A stretch of DNA of 59,398 nt from Planctomycetota bacterium (GCA_024279275.1 JAJRRS010000156.1:1-59398); one strand, 5' to 3'; counted from the first letter of the stretch, positions 26,348 through 34,499 are shown. Numbers and translations are program-made. The notes: generated by a model from the letters alone, not told the origin.

Positions 26348-27148
26348 TTATTCTGTCGTTATGGTGTCGCTGTTGTCGTGGAGGTAGTACAGGGGGTCGA
26401 GCATGAGGCGTTGTCTTGCGGTGCGCAGGTGGGTCATCGGGTCTTTGCTGTGGACGATGTTTCGTCCGCCATTTTGCCGGTACCAGCGGTATAACTCCTT
26501 GTGAAACCAATCGCGTTTGGTTTGACAAAGAGAATCGATGGTGGTGGTTATCTGATCGAGCGAGGCGAGGTTGTTTGGTTTGAGATTGATCGATCGCATG
26601 GCGTCGATAAGTCTTACATCGGAGACGTGCGGCGGTCTGTGGTAGGCGGTCATGCCGGCACGCTCGAAGAATGGGTTGACCCGTCCCATCGCGGCGAGGG
26701 CCTCGGTGTAGCGTGTGGTGGGTGTGTTGATCGCTGTTTTTACAAGGCGGACCGCCAACCCGACACCGCGCCAGCAGGGGTGGACGACGACCCGGCTGAT
26801 GACTCGGACTTCGCTGTTTAATAAGGCGGCGCGTTGCCGGGGTGGGAGCCAGTTGCCGTATCGGTCGTGTAGTGCCCAGTTGCGCATGGTGCATGAGAGG
26901 CTTGGGAGTGATTCGATCAGTACGGCGACGGTTTGTTTACCTTGGGGATCGCCACGGAATCTTTCAGCTACGCTCCGGGCGGGGGAGCGTAGGGTGAGGA
27001 TGCGTGTTGCGGTTGCGGGTCGGCCGGCGCGGTAGTGATGTTCTTTGAGTGTGTTGTAGTCAGCAAAGGTACCTTCTGTGAGTTCAAGTTCTGAATCTGG
27101 AATTTTGGTGGGTATTTTTTTGAAACGTTGTAGCACCCCGGTTGTCAT
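26348..27148 (-). CDS. GNAT-type acetyltransferase (COG2401 acetyltransferase half)
   Basis: About 266 residues from the ATG at 27148, which overlaps the ABC ATPase stop as ATGA. The core RVVVHPCWRGVGLAVRLVK, then EALAAMGRVNPFFERAGM, is the acyl-CoA pocket pattern I associate with the acetyltransferase half of COG2401, a family usually fused to an ABC ATPase. Here the two halves are separate, coupled genes. Substrate unknown: protein, small molecule or DNA base (compare the GNAT-like Mom protein of phage Mu) are all open. Confidence 0.75.
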   Translation of the reverse strand: MTTGVLQRFKKIPTKIPDSELELTEGTFADYNTLKEHHYRAGRPATATRILTLRSPARSVAERFRGDPQGKQTVAVLIESLPSLSCTMRNWALHDRYGNWLPPRQRAALLNSEVRVISRVVVHPCWRGVGLAVRLVKTAINTPTTRYTEALAAMGRVNPFFERAGMTAYHRPPHVSDVRLIDAMRSINLKPNNLASLDQITTTIDSLCQTKRDWFHKELYRWYRQNGGRNIVHSKDPMTHLRTARQRLMLDPLYYLHDNSDTITTE

Positions 27149-27822
27149 TGAGTTGGCCTTTCGATGAGGTCGAGGGTTTCGCCGAGGTGTTTTTCGATGA
27201 GTGTGTCGGGGGCGAGTGGTTCCAGCAGGTCGTCGTGAGTGGTGGCGGCGACAAAGCAGACGCCGGAGCGTGTGACCCATTTGCGGAGATTGCGTGCGAG
27301 GGCTTTGGCTGTGATGCGGTCGAGTGTGGAGCAGAACTCGTCGGCAAGGATGATATTGAGTTGAGAGGGGATGACCTGTGCTTCGGCCATGGCCATGGTT
27401 TGGGCGAGGCGGAGTCGGTAGCGTTGGCCGTCGGAGAGTTGGGAGGGTTTGCGGAGCATGACGAATGCGTCGTTGAGGCCTGCGAGGCTTAGGAGTCTGA
27501 GTGTCTGGCTGAGCGTACGGTTGGGGAAGACATCGACGAGGGGTTTGTCCTGGAGTTTGGGGAGGGCGTCGAAGTTGAGGGTGTGTGTGTTGGGATCGTG
27601 TTCTAATTGATTGCCGATAAGCTGAAGGATGGTGGATTTACCGCTGCCGCTGGCACCGGTGACGAAGATGAGTCGGGCTGGGGAGAGGGTGAGATTTGTT
27701 TTGGGGATCAGTTGGATGGTGCGGTCTTGATCGATGCCCAGACCGAACATCGTGGCGACTTCCAGGACATTGGGGGTTGGTTCCACGGCGGATTGGACGG
27801 CGTGGGTCAGTGTGATTTGCAT
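27145..27822 (-). CDS. ABC-type ATPase (COG2401 ATPase half)
   Basis: About 225 residues from the ATG at 27822, with GGAGG seven bases upstream. Walker A GASGSGKST (56-64), signature LSDGQRYRLRLA (129-140), Walker B NIILADE with Asp161 and Glu162, then FCSTLDRITAKALARNLRKW, and H-loop His196 (TTHDD). No membrane partner is encoded, so it is not a transporter; the DRITAKALARNLRKW region and the partner gene point to COG2401. It probably drives or gates the adjacent acetyltransferase. Confidence 0.85.
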   Translation of the reverse strand: MQITLTHAVQSAVEPTPNVLEVATMFGLGIDQDRTIQLIPKTNLTLSPARLIFVTGASGSGKSTILQLIGNQLEHDPNTHTLNFDALPKLQDKPLVDVFPNRTLSQTLRLLSLAGLNDAFVMLRKPSQLSDGQRYRLRLAQTMAMAEAQVIPSQLNIILADEFCSTLDRITAKALARNLRKWVTRSGVCFVAATTHDDLLEPLAPDTLIEKHLGETLDLIERPTQ

Positions 27823-27929
27823 GAGGCCTCCGGGATTCAATAAATGATGAACAAGCTGTCAGGTGGGTTTCAGCGTGTGTGGGGCCGGGCGTGTGGGACG
27901 GTGGATTGGTTGTGGGACGGTGGATTGGG

Positions 27930-28346
27930 TCAGACGAATAGCCTTGCGGTGGCGCGAACGGTGTTCATATTTTGTCGTACCCGATGCAGGGTCATGCCCG
28001 TGGTCTGGGCTACTTTTCGCATGCTTATGCCTTGGATGACGACGAGTTTGGCAGTGTCTCGGACATCGAGCGGGAGGGTATCCATTTGGATAGCTACAAA
28101 CTTGAAGTGCTTGTCTGACAAGCGTTTGATGATTGACTGGGCTTTGCGTTTGAGGTGTCTTGTGGGTCTTTGGTAGAGCTTGGCAATCTGTGCGATCGGT
28201 GTCTCGCCGGTGAGGACCTGCTCGACGAGTATTTTGTCCGCCTGGGGTAGATATTCCGCGAGGACGAGTAATTCATCGATCTGCCGGCGTTTGGCCTGGC
28301 GGTGGGCATGGGCGTCGGCTGCGAGGTGGTTGACTTTGTGTTGCAT
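27930..28346 (-). CDS. Helix-turn-helix, sigma-70 region 4-like protein
   Basis: About 138 residues from the ATG at 28346. It has two helix-turn-helix-like parts, one near 40-75 (TGETPIAQIAKLYQRPTRHLKRKAQSI region) and one near the C-terminus (ISMRKVAQTTGMTLHRVRQNMN), as in small phage sigma-like regulators. It is first in the leftward packaging operon, behind a strong promoter. No clear Shine-Dalgarno sequence precedes the ATG. It may act as the late-gene activator for the virion genes. Function is inferred. Confidence 0.65.
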   Translation of the reverse strand: MQHKVNHLAADAHAHRQAKRRQIDELLVLAEYLPQADKILVEQVLTGETPIAQIAKLYQRPTRHLKRKAQSIIKRLSDKHFKFVAIQMDTLPLDVRDTAKLVVIQGISMRKVAQTTGMTLHRVRQNMNTVRATARLFV

Positions 28347-28350
28347 AGGG

Positions 28351-28379
28351 TTGCAAGATATGTTTGTATGGATTATGTT
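28351..28379 (+). promoter_or_regulatory. Candidate promoter for the repressor gene
   Basis: TTGCAA and TATGTT are spaced by 17 bp and would start transcription near 28386, with the operators just downstream, which would give auto-control. It is weaker than the divergent promoter. Confidence 0.4.
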
Positions 28380-28383
28380 AGGT

Positions 28384-28412
28384 ATTAAACAAGGTGTTGC
28401 CCCTCGTGTCAA
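28384..28412 (-). promoter_or_regulatory. Strong sigma-70 promoter for the packaging operon
   Basis: On the minus strand, TTGACA (28412-28407), a 17-bp spacer and TTTAAT (28389-28384) match the sigma-70 consensus closely, ahead of the sigma-like gene at 28346. The inverted repeat at 28398-28418 covers the -35 element, so a bound repressor would block it. Confidence 0.7.
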
Positions 28413-28418
28413 GGGGCA
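28398..28418. promoter_or_regulatory. Operator candidate O1, 7-bp inverted repeat over the -35
   Basis: TGCCCCT and AGGGGCA, a perfect pair, flank CGTGTCA. It covers the -35 box of the leftward promoter and lies beside a second palindrome. A likely binding site for the adjacent CI/LexA-type repressor; not tested. Confidence 0.6.
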
Positions 28419-28437
28419 GTTAAAAATATTTTTAACT
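28418..28437. promoter_or_regulatory. Operator candidate O2, perfect 20-bp palindrome
   Basis: AGTTAAAAATATTTTTAACT is fully palindromic and directly upstream of the leftward -35, 18 bp before the repressor start codon. It may be a second repressor or activator site, or a UP-element-like AT-rich stretch. Confidence 0.6.
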
Positions 28438-28455
28438 GGATTCCAGAGGTGTGCT

Positions 28456-29289
28456 ATGCAGACAGTGGGTGAAATGATCCGGGAACTTCGGCATGATCGC
28501 GGTCTGACGTTGGCTGAGGTGGCGGAGGCGATCGGATCGACCAAGAGCTACCTTTCGATGATCGAGAATCATCGGGTTGCCAAGCCGCCTTCGGTGGCGT
28601 TGCTCAGGGGATTGGAAGGGGTGCTTGGTGTGAGGGATGGTCGGTTGCACTTGGCGGGTGATTGGGAGCGTGCTCCGCAGGCGGTGCGGGAGCAGGTTCA
28701 ACAACTGGCGGTTGATGTGGCGCGTGGGCGCGAGCTTGCACGTTTCATCCAGGAATCCGCAACGGTTCGCAGCGGCGGTGGTCGGAATCTCGACGAGCTT
28801 TACCGCAGCGGTGAACTGCGCCGGCGTATCGAGCGGACGCTTGGACCGCAGCAAAAAGATGGTGTTGGGATCGGTCATCACGAGGTGAACTTGTATCGGG
28901 TTCCGCTTGTTAACAAGGTGGCGGCTGGGTATCCCACGGGGTTTACCGATCTGGATTATCCCGCGCGTGTGGCTGACGATTACCTGAGCAGCCCGGGGCT
29001 GAGTGATCCCGATGCGTTCGCGGCGACGGTGATCGGTGAGTCGATGATGCCGGACTACCGGGAGGGTGACATCGTTGTATTTTCGCCCGCGGCGGAGGTG
29101 TCCGACGGGTGCGATTGTTTTGTCAGGCTTGAACCGGACCATGAGACGACCTTTAAGCGTGTGTTCTTTGCCGAGGAAGGCGCGTTGGTTCGGCTTCAAC
29201 CCTTGAACCCGAAGTTTCCACCGGCGGTGTATGAGCGGGAGCAGGTGGCGGGTCTTTACAGGGCTATGTTTCGGTATTCCAAACTCTGA
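28456..29289 (+). CDS. CI/LexA-type self-cleaving repressor (HTH-XRE + S24)
   Basis: A 277-residue protein from the ATG at 28456 (AGAGGT upstream). N-terminal XRE helix-turn-helix (GLTLAEVAEAIGSTKSYLSM, 17-36), a linker, then an S24 peptidase domain: cleavage site Ala157-Gly158 (KVAAGYP), catalytic Ser196 (GESMMPDY) and Lys234 (TTFKRV). Such repressors cut themselves when RecA filaments form after DNA damage. It faces the packaging operon across a 109-bp control region, so it should keep that operon off and release it under SOS. All catalytic residues are present. Confidence 0.92.
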   Translation: MQTVGEMIRELRHDRGLTLAEVAEAIGSTKSYLSMIENHRVAKPPSVALLRGLEGVLGVRDGRLHLAGDWERAPQAVREQVQQLAVDVARGRELARFIQESATVRSGGGRNLDELYRSGELRRRIERTLGPQQKDGVGIGHHEVNLYRVPLVNKVAAGYPTGFTDLDYPARVADDYLSSPGLSDPDAFAATVIGESMMPDYREGDIVVFSPAAEVSDGCDCFVRLEPDHETTFKRVFFAEEGALVRLQPLNPKFPPAVYEREQVAGLYRAMFRYSKL

Positions 29290-29648
29290 AAATCGGGGGC
29301 GCGGTTATTGTTAAAGCCTGTGTCGGTTCGGGTAGTCGGGTTTTTTTGAGATTAATCTACGCGTCTAACTATGTGTGAAATGTCGTTGTTGCGCGCACAA
29401 GGGCGGAGTATCAGGTGGCTTTATTATTGTTAAGGGCATGTTTTGGCGGGGTTAAGCTGTTGGCGGGGTTGCGCAATTAATTGTTGCGCAGCATGACCGG
29501 TATGTGCGCACCCTATGGGTTAATCGGCGGGCGTTCGATACGACCGATAAATCAGGGTAACTGCCCGGGGAAATTGATTCGACTGAATCAACTCGCGTGA
29601 TTGAACGATAATAAGGTGGAAACCTGTACACGGGAGTGATTAATAGCC
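29290..29648. other. Intergenic, with two hairpins upstream of the pilin gene
   Basis: No gene is seen. Two perfect 7-bp inverted repeats stand out: TGCGCAA/TTGCGCA around TTAATTG (29470-29490) and TTGATTC/GAATCAA around GACT (29574-29591). The second lies 58 bp before the pilin start and may bind a regulator. No riboswitch class was recognised. Confidence 0.5.
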
Positions 29649-30104
29649 ATGAGTGTTAAGCCATCGAATAGTCGAAATGTGGGATTCACGTTGGTGGAGT
29701 TAATGATCGTGGTCAGCATTCTGGGGATATTGGCGGCGTTGGTGATTCCTAAATTTGCAAACGCGAGTGAGAGAGCGCAGGTTGCAGCTACTCAGGATCA
29801 ACTCAGGTCTCTGCGTATTACGCTTGAGCGTTATAAAATGGAGCACAACGACAACTACCCCGACATAGGTGATCTGTGGGGGGTGGTTACCGGCAAGACG
29901 GATAAAGACGGGACGCTAAACGCTTTGGGTGACTACGGGCCGTACCTGAAGTCGGCACCGATAAATCCGTTCACCAGTAGTAGCACGGTGGTGGCGTTTG
30001 GCGCGGGGGCTGTGACCGATGGTTGGGAATATGATGTTACGGAGAACCCACAGATTGTTGCGGTGGGGTTTAACGAAACCACTGCGGCGTATACGGCCCC
30101 CTAG
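29649..30104 (+). CDS. Type IV pilin / type II pseudopilin-like protein
   Basis: A 151-residue prepilin. A short basic leader ends at Gly12; Phe13 would be methylated, with Glu17 as the conserved Glu5 (GFTLVELMIVVSILGILAAL). The remainder resembles GspG/PilA-like globular domains of planctomycetes (LERYKMEHNDNYP). It would assemble in a pilus or secretion filament processed by a prepilin peptidase not seen here. Monocistronic. Pilins can serve DNA uptake, secretion or adhesion; which one is not decidable. Confidence 0.88.
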   Translation: MSVKPSNSRNVGFTLVELMIVVSILGILAALVIPKFANASERAQVAATQDQLRSLRITLERYKMEHNDNYPDIGDLWGVVTGKTDKDGTLNALGDYGPYLKSAPINPFTSSSTVVAFGAGAVTDGWEYDVTENPQIVAVGFNETTAAYTAP

Positions 30105-30206
30105 ACGTTCCTGTGTTCTCTGAATCCTTCGATACTCCTATTTCAGGGGAGTTCTTGGCCGGGTTCGTGCGCGTTTACCATTTCACGGTGCGTATCGTGT
30201 CTCAAA

Positions 30207-30242
30207 TAAGTATTCAGTTAAGTATTCAGTTAAGTATTCAGT
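30207..30242. repeat. Three perfect 12-bp tandem repeats
   Basis: TAAGTATTCAGT occurs three times in a row, the last copy ending one base before the mraY stop codon. Probably a slippage product; its number may vary between strains. Confidence 0.9.
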
Positions 30243-31451
30243 TTATCTGAGTTTGATCGTCGCTAGCGCGATCGCGGTTAGTAGTGCGCTGATAAGCCAA
30301 AAGCGTACGACGACTTGCTGTTCGGTCCAGCCAGAGAGGTGGAAGTGGTGGTGGATGGGGGCGCACTTGAAGATGCGTTTGCCGCCGGAGGCCTTGAAGT
30401 AGCCGACCTGTAGGACAACGCTGAGGACTTCGATCAGGAAGACGCCGCCGATCACCATCAGGAGGAATTCCTGGCGGATGACGACCGCGATATACCCGAG
30501 CAGGCCACCGAGCGGCAGGGAGCCGGAGTCACCCATAAAGACCTGCGCGGGGGAGCAGTTAAACCATAGGAAGCCGAGGCAGGATCCGACCATTGCACCT
30601 GCGACGATCGCAAGTTCGTCGCTTAATGGGATGTAGGGGACGAGGAGTTTTTTTGCCAGTACGAAGTCGCCGTCGGTGTAACCCGCGATGATGCACAGGA
30701 CGAGGAAGGCAAACGCGACGATGACCATGATCCCGCCCGCCAAGCCGTCCATGCCGTCGGTGAGGTTTACGGCGTTGGAGGAGTAGGTGATGATAAAAAT
30801 CGTTAGCAGGACGAATTGCCAGGTGCCCAGGACGATCAGGTAGGGGGAGGGGATGTACGAGCCGTCCTGGAAGACCCATGTTTTTAGGAGTGGGAGCGTG
30901 AGGCTGTGGCTCATGACTTGTTCGGCGGGGTTGGGGAACAGGACGCTGTTGTTTCCCCAGTGATGGATGAACAGGCCGAGGATCACGGCGAGGCCGAGTT
31001 GGAGCAGGAGTTTTTCGCCGGAGTACAGGCCGTGACGTGAGCCGGGCTTGCGTCGTGCGGTGGTGAGCTTGAGCCAGTCGTCGGCGAGGCCCAGCAGGAA
31101 CAGCCAACCCAGGCATACCATCGCCAGGCGGATGTAGAAGTTGTAAAGGTCTGCCAAGAGGATGATGGTGGCGAAGATGGCGAAGACGATCAGGATGCCG
31201 CCCATGGTGGGGGTGTTGGTCTTGCTCTTCATCAGTTGATCGAGGTCTTTGTGGTCGAAGCTGGGGTTGTCTCCGATTTTTTGTTTGACCAGCCAACGGA
31301 TCGTGCGTTTAGCGAAGAGCACGACGATGAGGAAACTGAGGACGATCGCAAGGATGGCACGGAACTCGACCCAGCGGAACACGCCCAGGGGACCCAGCAG
31401 GGTGCTGCTGTCGATGGTTTCCTGTAGGTATTGGACGAGCAGGTAGATCAT
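30243..31451 (-). CDS. mraY: Phospho-N-acetylmuramoyl-pentapeptide transferase MraY
   Basis: A 402-residue integral membrane enzyme making lipid I from UDP-MurNAc-pentapeptide and undecaprenyl phosphate. Seen: about ten hydrophobic segments, ADDWLKL (the DDxxK Mg site), NAVNLTDGMDGLAGG, FMGDSGSLPLGG and APIHHHFHLSGW. It is last in the murE-murF-mraY cluster, 76 bp after murF. It is longer than the usual 360 residues through loop insertions. It shows a working peptidoglycan precursor pathway. Confidence 0.96.
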   Translation of the reverse strand: MIYLLVQYLQETIDSSTLLGPLGVFRWVEFRAILAIVLSFLIVVLFAKRTIRWLVKQKIGDNPSFDHKDLDQLMKSKTNTPTMGGILIVFAIFATIILLADLYNFYIRLAMVCLGWLFLLGLADDWLKLTTARRKPGSRHGLYSGEKLLLQLGLAVILGLFIHHWGNNSVLFPNPAEQVMSHSLTLPLLKTWVFQDGSYIPSPYLIVLGTWQFVLLTIFIITYSSNAVNLTDGMDGLAGGIMVIVAFAFLVLCIIAGYTDGDFVLAKKLLVPYIPLSDELAIVAGAMVGSCLGFLWFNCSPAQVFMGDSGSLPLGGLLGYIAVVIRQEFLLMVIGGVFLIEVLSVVLQVGYFKASGGKRIFKCAPIHHHFHLSGWTEQQVVVRFWLISALLTAIALATIKLR

Positions 31452-31527
31452 GGTGGGGCAGTTTGATCTTTATGGGCGGGTGATGCAACTGGTTGGGTGG
31501 TGTTGGTGGATATTTATTATGGATGGT

Positions 31528-32958
31528 TTACTTGGTAAAGCGGCTTTGCAGGGCGGGCAGAAGATTTTCCAACTGCATGCCACGGGAGGCTTTGATCAGG
31601 ACTATGTCATTGGGCTGGATTAAGGCGGCGATGTCTGTGGGGGTTGTCTTGTCGATCTGGGTGAAGAGGGTCAGGTTGTCGCCGGTGTGTGAGTCGGCGA
31701 GTTCGTCGGCGGTGGATGCCATGTGCGAGCCGATCAGGATGATGTGTTGGATGGTACCCGAGTTAGACATCTGCGAGAGGATTTTTCCCACCTCCCGGTG
31801 AGAGGTTTCGGTGATATCGCCTAATTCGAGCATGTCGCCGAGTATCGCGATGCGTCTGCCTGTTGGAGTTGTGGGGAAGTCTGCCAGGACGTTGAGGGCG
31901 GCTATTGTGGAGTCGGGGTTGGCGTTGTAGGAGTCGTCGATGATGGTGACGGGGCCGAGGCGTTTGACTTCCAGGCGGCCGGGCATCGGGGAGATATTTT
32001 CTAGCGCGGATTTGATCTGTTTGTCTGATACGCCCATCGCTCGGCCTACCTCGACGGCGGCCTGGGCGTTGATGAGGTCATGCGGGGCGATCAGTGGCAG
32101 ATTAATCGTGAAGGTGTCACTGATTGCGAATCGTTGTTGGGCGCCAAGGTGTTGATCTGGTTTTTTGGTTTGGGTTGAATCATCTCCGTATACGATTATT
32201 TTAGTGTTGGGGTTGAATGTCTTGGTCTTAATGACCCATTGATAGGCGTCGGATTCAATGAATACACTGGCTCCTTGGGGGAGGTGTTGTGTGATGGCGG
32301 CTTCTTCGTGGGCGACGCCGAGCAGGTCGTCGAAGAATTCCATGTGCTCTTTGCAGATGCAGGTGATGACGGCGGAGTCGGGTTGTAACAGGTAGCCGAG
32401 CGCATCAATTTCGCCGGGGTGATTGGTGCCGACCTCGGCTACGACGAAATCGTCATCGGGTGATGCGCCAAGGAGTGTGAGTGGGACGCCGAGGTGGTTG
32501 TTGAAGCTCTTGGGTGATTGGGTGCCTTTGAGTTTGGATGAGAGGACGGCGTGTATGAGGTGTCGCGTGGTTGTTTTGCCGTTGGAGCCTGCGACGGCGA
32601 TGACGTGGCAGCCGGTGGAGCGCAGGGTATTTCGGTAGGATCTCGCTAGTTGATGTAGTGCGCCAAGCGTGTTGTCTACCAGAAGCAGGCCGGCGTCTGA
32701 GTTATCAAGAGTCGTATCGCTTTGTTCGACAATTGCGATGGCTGCGCCGGCGTTGATGGCGGATTGGGTAAAGTGATGGCCGTCGAACTGATCGCCTTTT
32801 ACTGCCAGGAAGATTTGTCCGGTTTTGAGCGTTCTTGAATCGATCCCCAGACCGGTGAGTAATAGGTTTGTGTCGGTGGGGGGGCGCAGCCAACGTCCTT
32901 GTGTGACGGACTGAACCCACGCGGGTGTCCATGTCTTGATGTTAGTGGTTTGTGTCAT
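31528..32958 (-). CDS. murF: UDP-MurNAc-tripeptide D-Ala-D-Ala ligase MurF
   Basis: About 476 residues. Mur ligase ATP loop GSNGKTTTRHLI, central Mur domain with KSFNNHLGVPLTLLG and EVGTNHPGEIDAL, and C-terminal domain with DDSYNANPDS, which is MurF-specific. It adds D-Ala-D-Ala to the UDP-MurNAc-tripeptide. I start at ATG 32958, overlapping the murE stop by four bases (ATGA), rather than at an in-frame start 27 bases up. Coupled to murE. Confidence 0.95.
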   Translation of the reverse strand: MTQTTNIKTWTPAWVQSVTQGRWLRPPTDTNLLLTGLGIDSRTLKTGQIFLAVKGDQFDGHHFTQSAINAGAAIAIVEQSDTTLDNSDAGLLLVDNTLGALHQLARSYRNTLRSTGCHVIAVAGSNGKTTTRHLIHAVLSSKLKGTQSPKSFNNHLGVPLTLLGASPDDDFVVAEVGTNHPGEIDALGYLLQPDSAVITCICKEHMEFFDDLLGVAHEEAAITQHLPQGASVFIESDAYQWVIKTKTFNPNTKIIVYGDDSTQTKKPDQHLGAQQRFAISDTFTINLPLIAPHDLINAQAAVEVGRAMGVSDKQIKSALENISPMPGRLEVKRLGPVTIIDDSYNANPDSTIAALNVLADFPTTPTGRRIAILGDMLELGDITETSHREVGKILSQMSNSGTIQHIILIGSHMASTADELADSHTGDNLTLFTQIDKTTPTDIAALIQPNDIVLIKASRGMQLENLLPALQSRFTK

Positions 32959-34499
32959 CGTGGGGTCGCCTTCTGTCGGACCCATTGTTTTAAGGCTTTG
33001 GCAGCGTGCTCGCGATCATCGAAGTGTATGTTTTCTGTGCCGATGGTTTGGTAGTCTTCGTGGCCCTTGCCTGCTAGCAGTACGGTGTCGCCGGCTTGCC
33101 CTGCAAGGATACTGGCCTGGATTGCGTCTGCGCGATCGGTGATGACGGTGAGGTCGGCTAATTTTTCGGGGGGTATGCCTGCTGCGGCGTCCTTGATGAT
33201 CTGCTCGGGGTCTTCGGTGCGTGGGTTGTCTGAGGTGAGGAAAATGATGTCCGCCAGTCGGCATGCGGCCTGTGCCATGATGGGGCGTTTGGTTTTGTCA
33301 CGATCGCCGCCGCAGCCGAACATGACGATCAGCTTGCCTTTTGTGACGGGTCGCAGGGCGGACATGGCATTTTCTAAAGCATCGGGTGTGTGTGCGTAAT
33401 CAACGATGACAGCGGGTGGTTGGTTTTTGGGTGTTGAGTTTTCGTCGGGATGTTTTGGGCAGGGAATTTTTTCCAATCGGCCGGGGACTTGCGGGATTGT
33501 TTCCAGAGCTTCGCGGAGTGATTCTGAAAGGTTCGCGATGGAATGAGCTGCGGCGATGGCTTGTAGCGTGTTGCAGACGTTGTGTTCGCCGACGAGGGGT
33601 AGTTTGGCTGTGGCGTCTCCCCACGGGCCGAGGAATCGTGCGGAGCTGAAGTCGGCACGGAGGTTTAGTTCGCTGGCTTGGCAGATAGTTTTTGAGGTGT
33701 GGGTTGTGTCGTTGTTAAGGGTGGTCCACCAGACGGGGCCGGGGTGTTCGGCGAGGATTTGTTGGGCGTGTGGGTCGTCGTAGTTGAGGATGGCGTGGCC
33801 GTGGGGTGCGAGTTGTGTGAAGAGGATTGATTTAGCCTTGGCGTAGGCGTCCATGGTCTGGTGGTAGTCCAGGTGGTCTTGTGTGAGGTTGGTGAAGACG
33901 GCGGTGCGGAAAGTCAGGGCGGCGGTGCGTCCTTGTTCAAGTGCGTGGCTGGAGACTTCGGCGACGACTGCTTTGCATCCCGCGTTGGCCATGCGTGCAA
34001 GCTCGCGAGAGAACTCGATTGCGCCGGGTGTTGTGAGAGTTGCGGTCCGTTTGCCTGCTTCGGTGCCGTCGTCGGTGTGTATCGTGCCGATGACACCGGT
34101 TTGTATGCCGAGGTGTTGTAGGATGTGTTGGATGAGGAGTGAGGTGGTTGTTTTGCCGTTGGTGCCGGTGATACCTATCAGAGAAAGGCGTTTGGCGGGA
34201 TGGTCGAAGAACCGTTCGGCGAGGGTGCCGGCGAGGGTCTGGTCGATCTGATGGTGTTGATACCAGGGGATGCTTGCGGGGAAGTGGGGGATGTCGACAG
34301 GCTCGCTGATGACGGCTGCGGCACCACGATCCAGAGCCTGTTGGATATAGAATTGCTGCTTGTCTGATTGGCCGCGTGAGATAAATAGCGAGCCTGAGGG
34401 CACGGCTCTTGAATCGTCCGAGAGGTCGGTGAGGGCGGTATCGCGTGGGCCGGCGTGGTGTTGGAGGGCGAGGCCTTGTATCAGGGTTTCTAATTTCAT
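32955..34499 (-). CDS. murE: UDP-MurNAc-L-Ala-D-Glu:diaminopimelate ligase MurE
   Basis: About 514 residues. ATP loop GITGTNGKTTT, Mur central domain (AVFTNLTQDHLDYH) and the C-terminal motif SDNPRTEDP. The DNPR sequence is the known marker for enzymes that add meso-diaminopimelate rather than lysine, so the wall is likely of the m-DAP type. The start is the ATG at 34499; a TTG at 34508 is possible. It is first in the leftward cluster; ftsI, which often precedes murE, is absent. Confidence 0.95.
   Translation of the reverse strand: MKLETLIQGLALQHHAGPRDTALTDLSDDSRAVPSGSLFISRGQSDKQQFYIQQALDRGAAAVISEPVDIPHFPASIPWYQHHQIDQTLAGTLAERFFDHPAKRLSLIGITGTNGKTTTSLLIQHILQHLGIQTGVIGTIHTDDGTEAGKRTATLTTPGAIEFSRELARMANAGCKAVVAEVSSHALEQGRTAALTFRTAVFTNLTQDHLDYHQTMDAYAKAKSILFTQLAPHGHAILNYDDPHAQQILAEHPGPVWWTTLNNDTTHTSKTICQASELNLRADFSSARFLGPWGDATAKLPLVGEHNVCNTLQAIAAAHSIANLSESLREALETIPQVPGRLEKIPCPKHPDENSTPKNQPPAVIVDYAHTPDALENAMSALRPVTKGKLIVMFGCGGDRDKTKRPIMAQAACRLADIIFLTSDNPRTEDPEQIIKDAAAGIPPEKLADLTVITDRADAIQASILAGQAGDTVLLAGKGHEDYQTIGTENIHFDDREHAAKALKQWVRQKATPR

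Noticed and set aside
26340-26894. Long N-terminal extension of the ParB-like gene
   Set aside because: The extra sequence is low-complexity Arg/His/Pro-rich text opposite the real acetyltransferase gene; the ATG at 26339 gives a normal ParB-domain start.
28180-28455. Upstream extension of the repressor reading frame
   Set aside because: It runs across the divergent promoter region and the start of the opposite gene; the ATG at 28456 has a ribosome site and a canonical XRE start.
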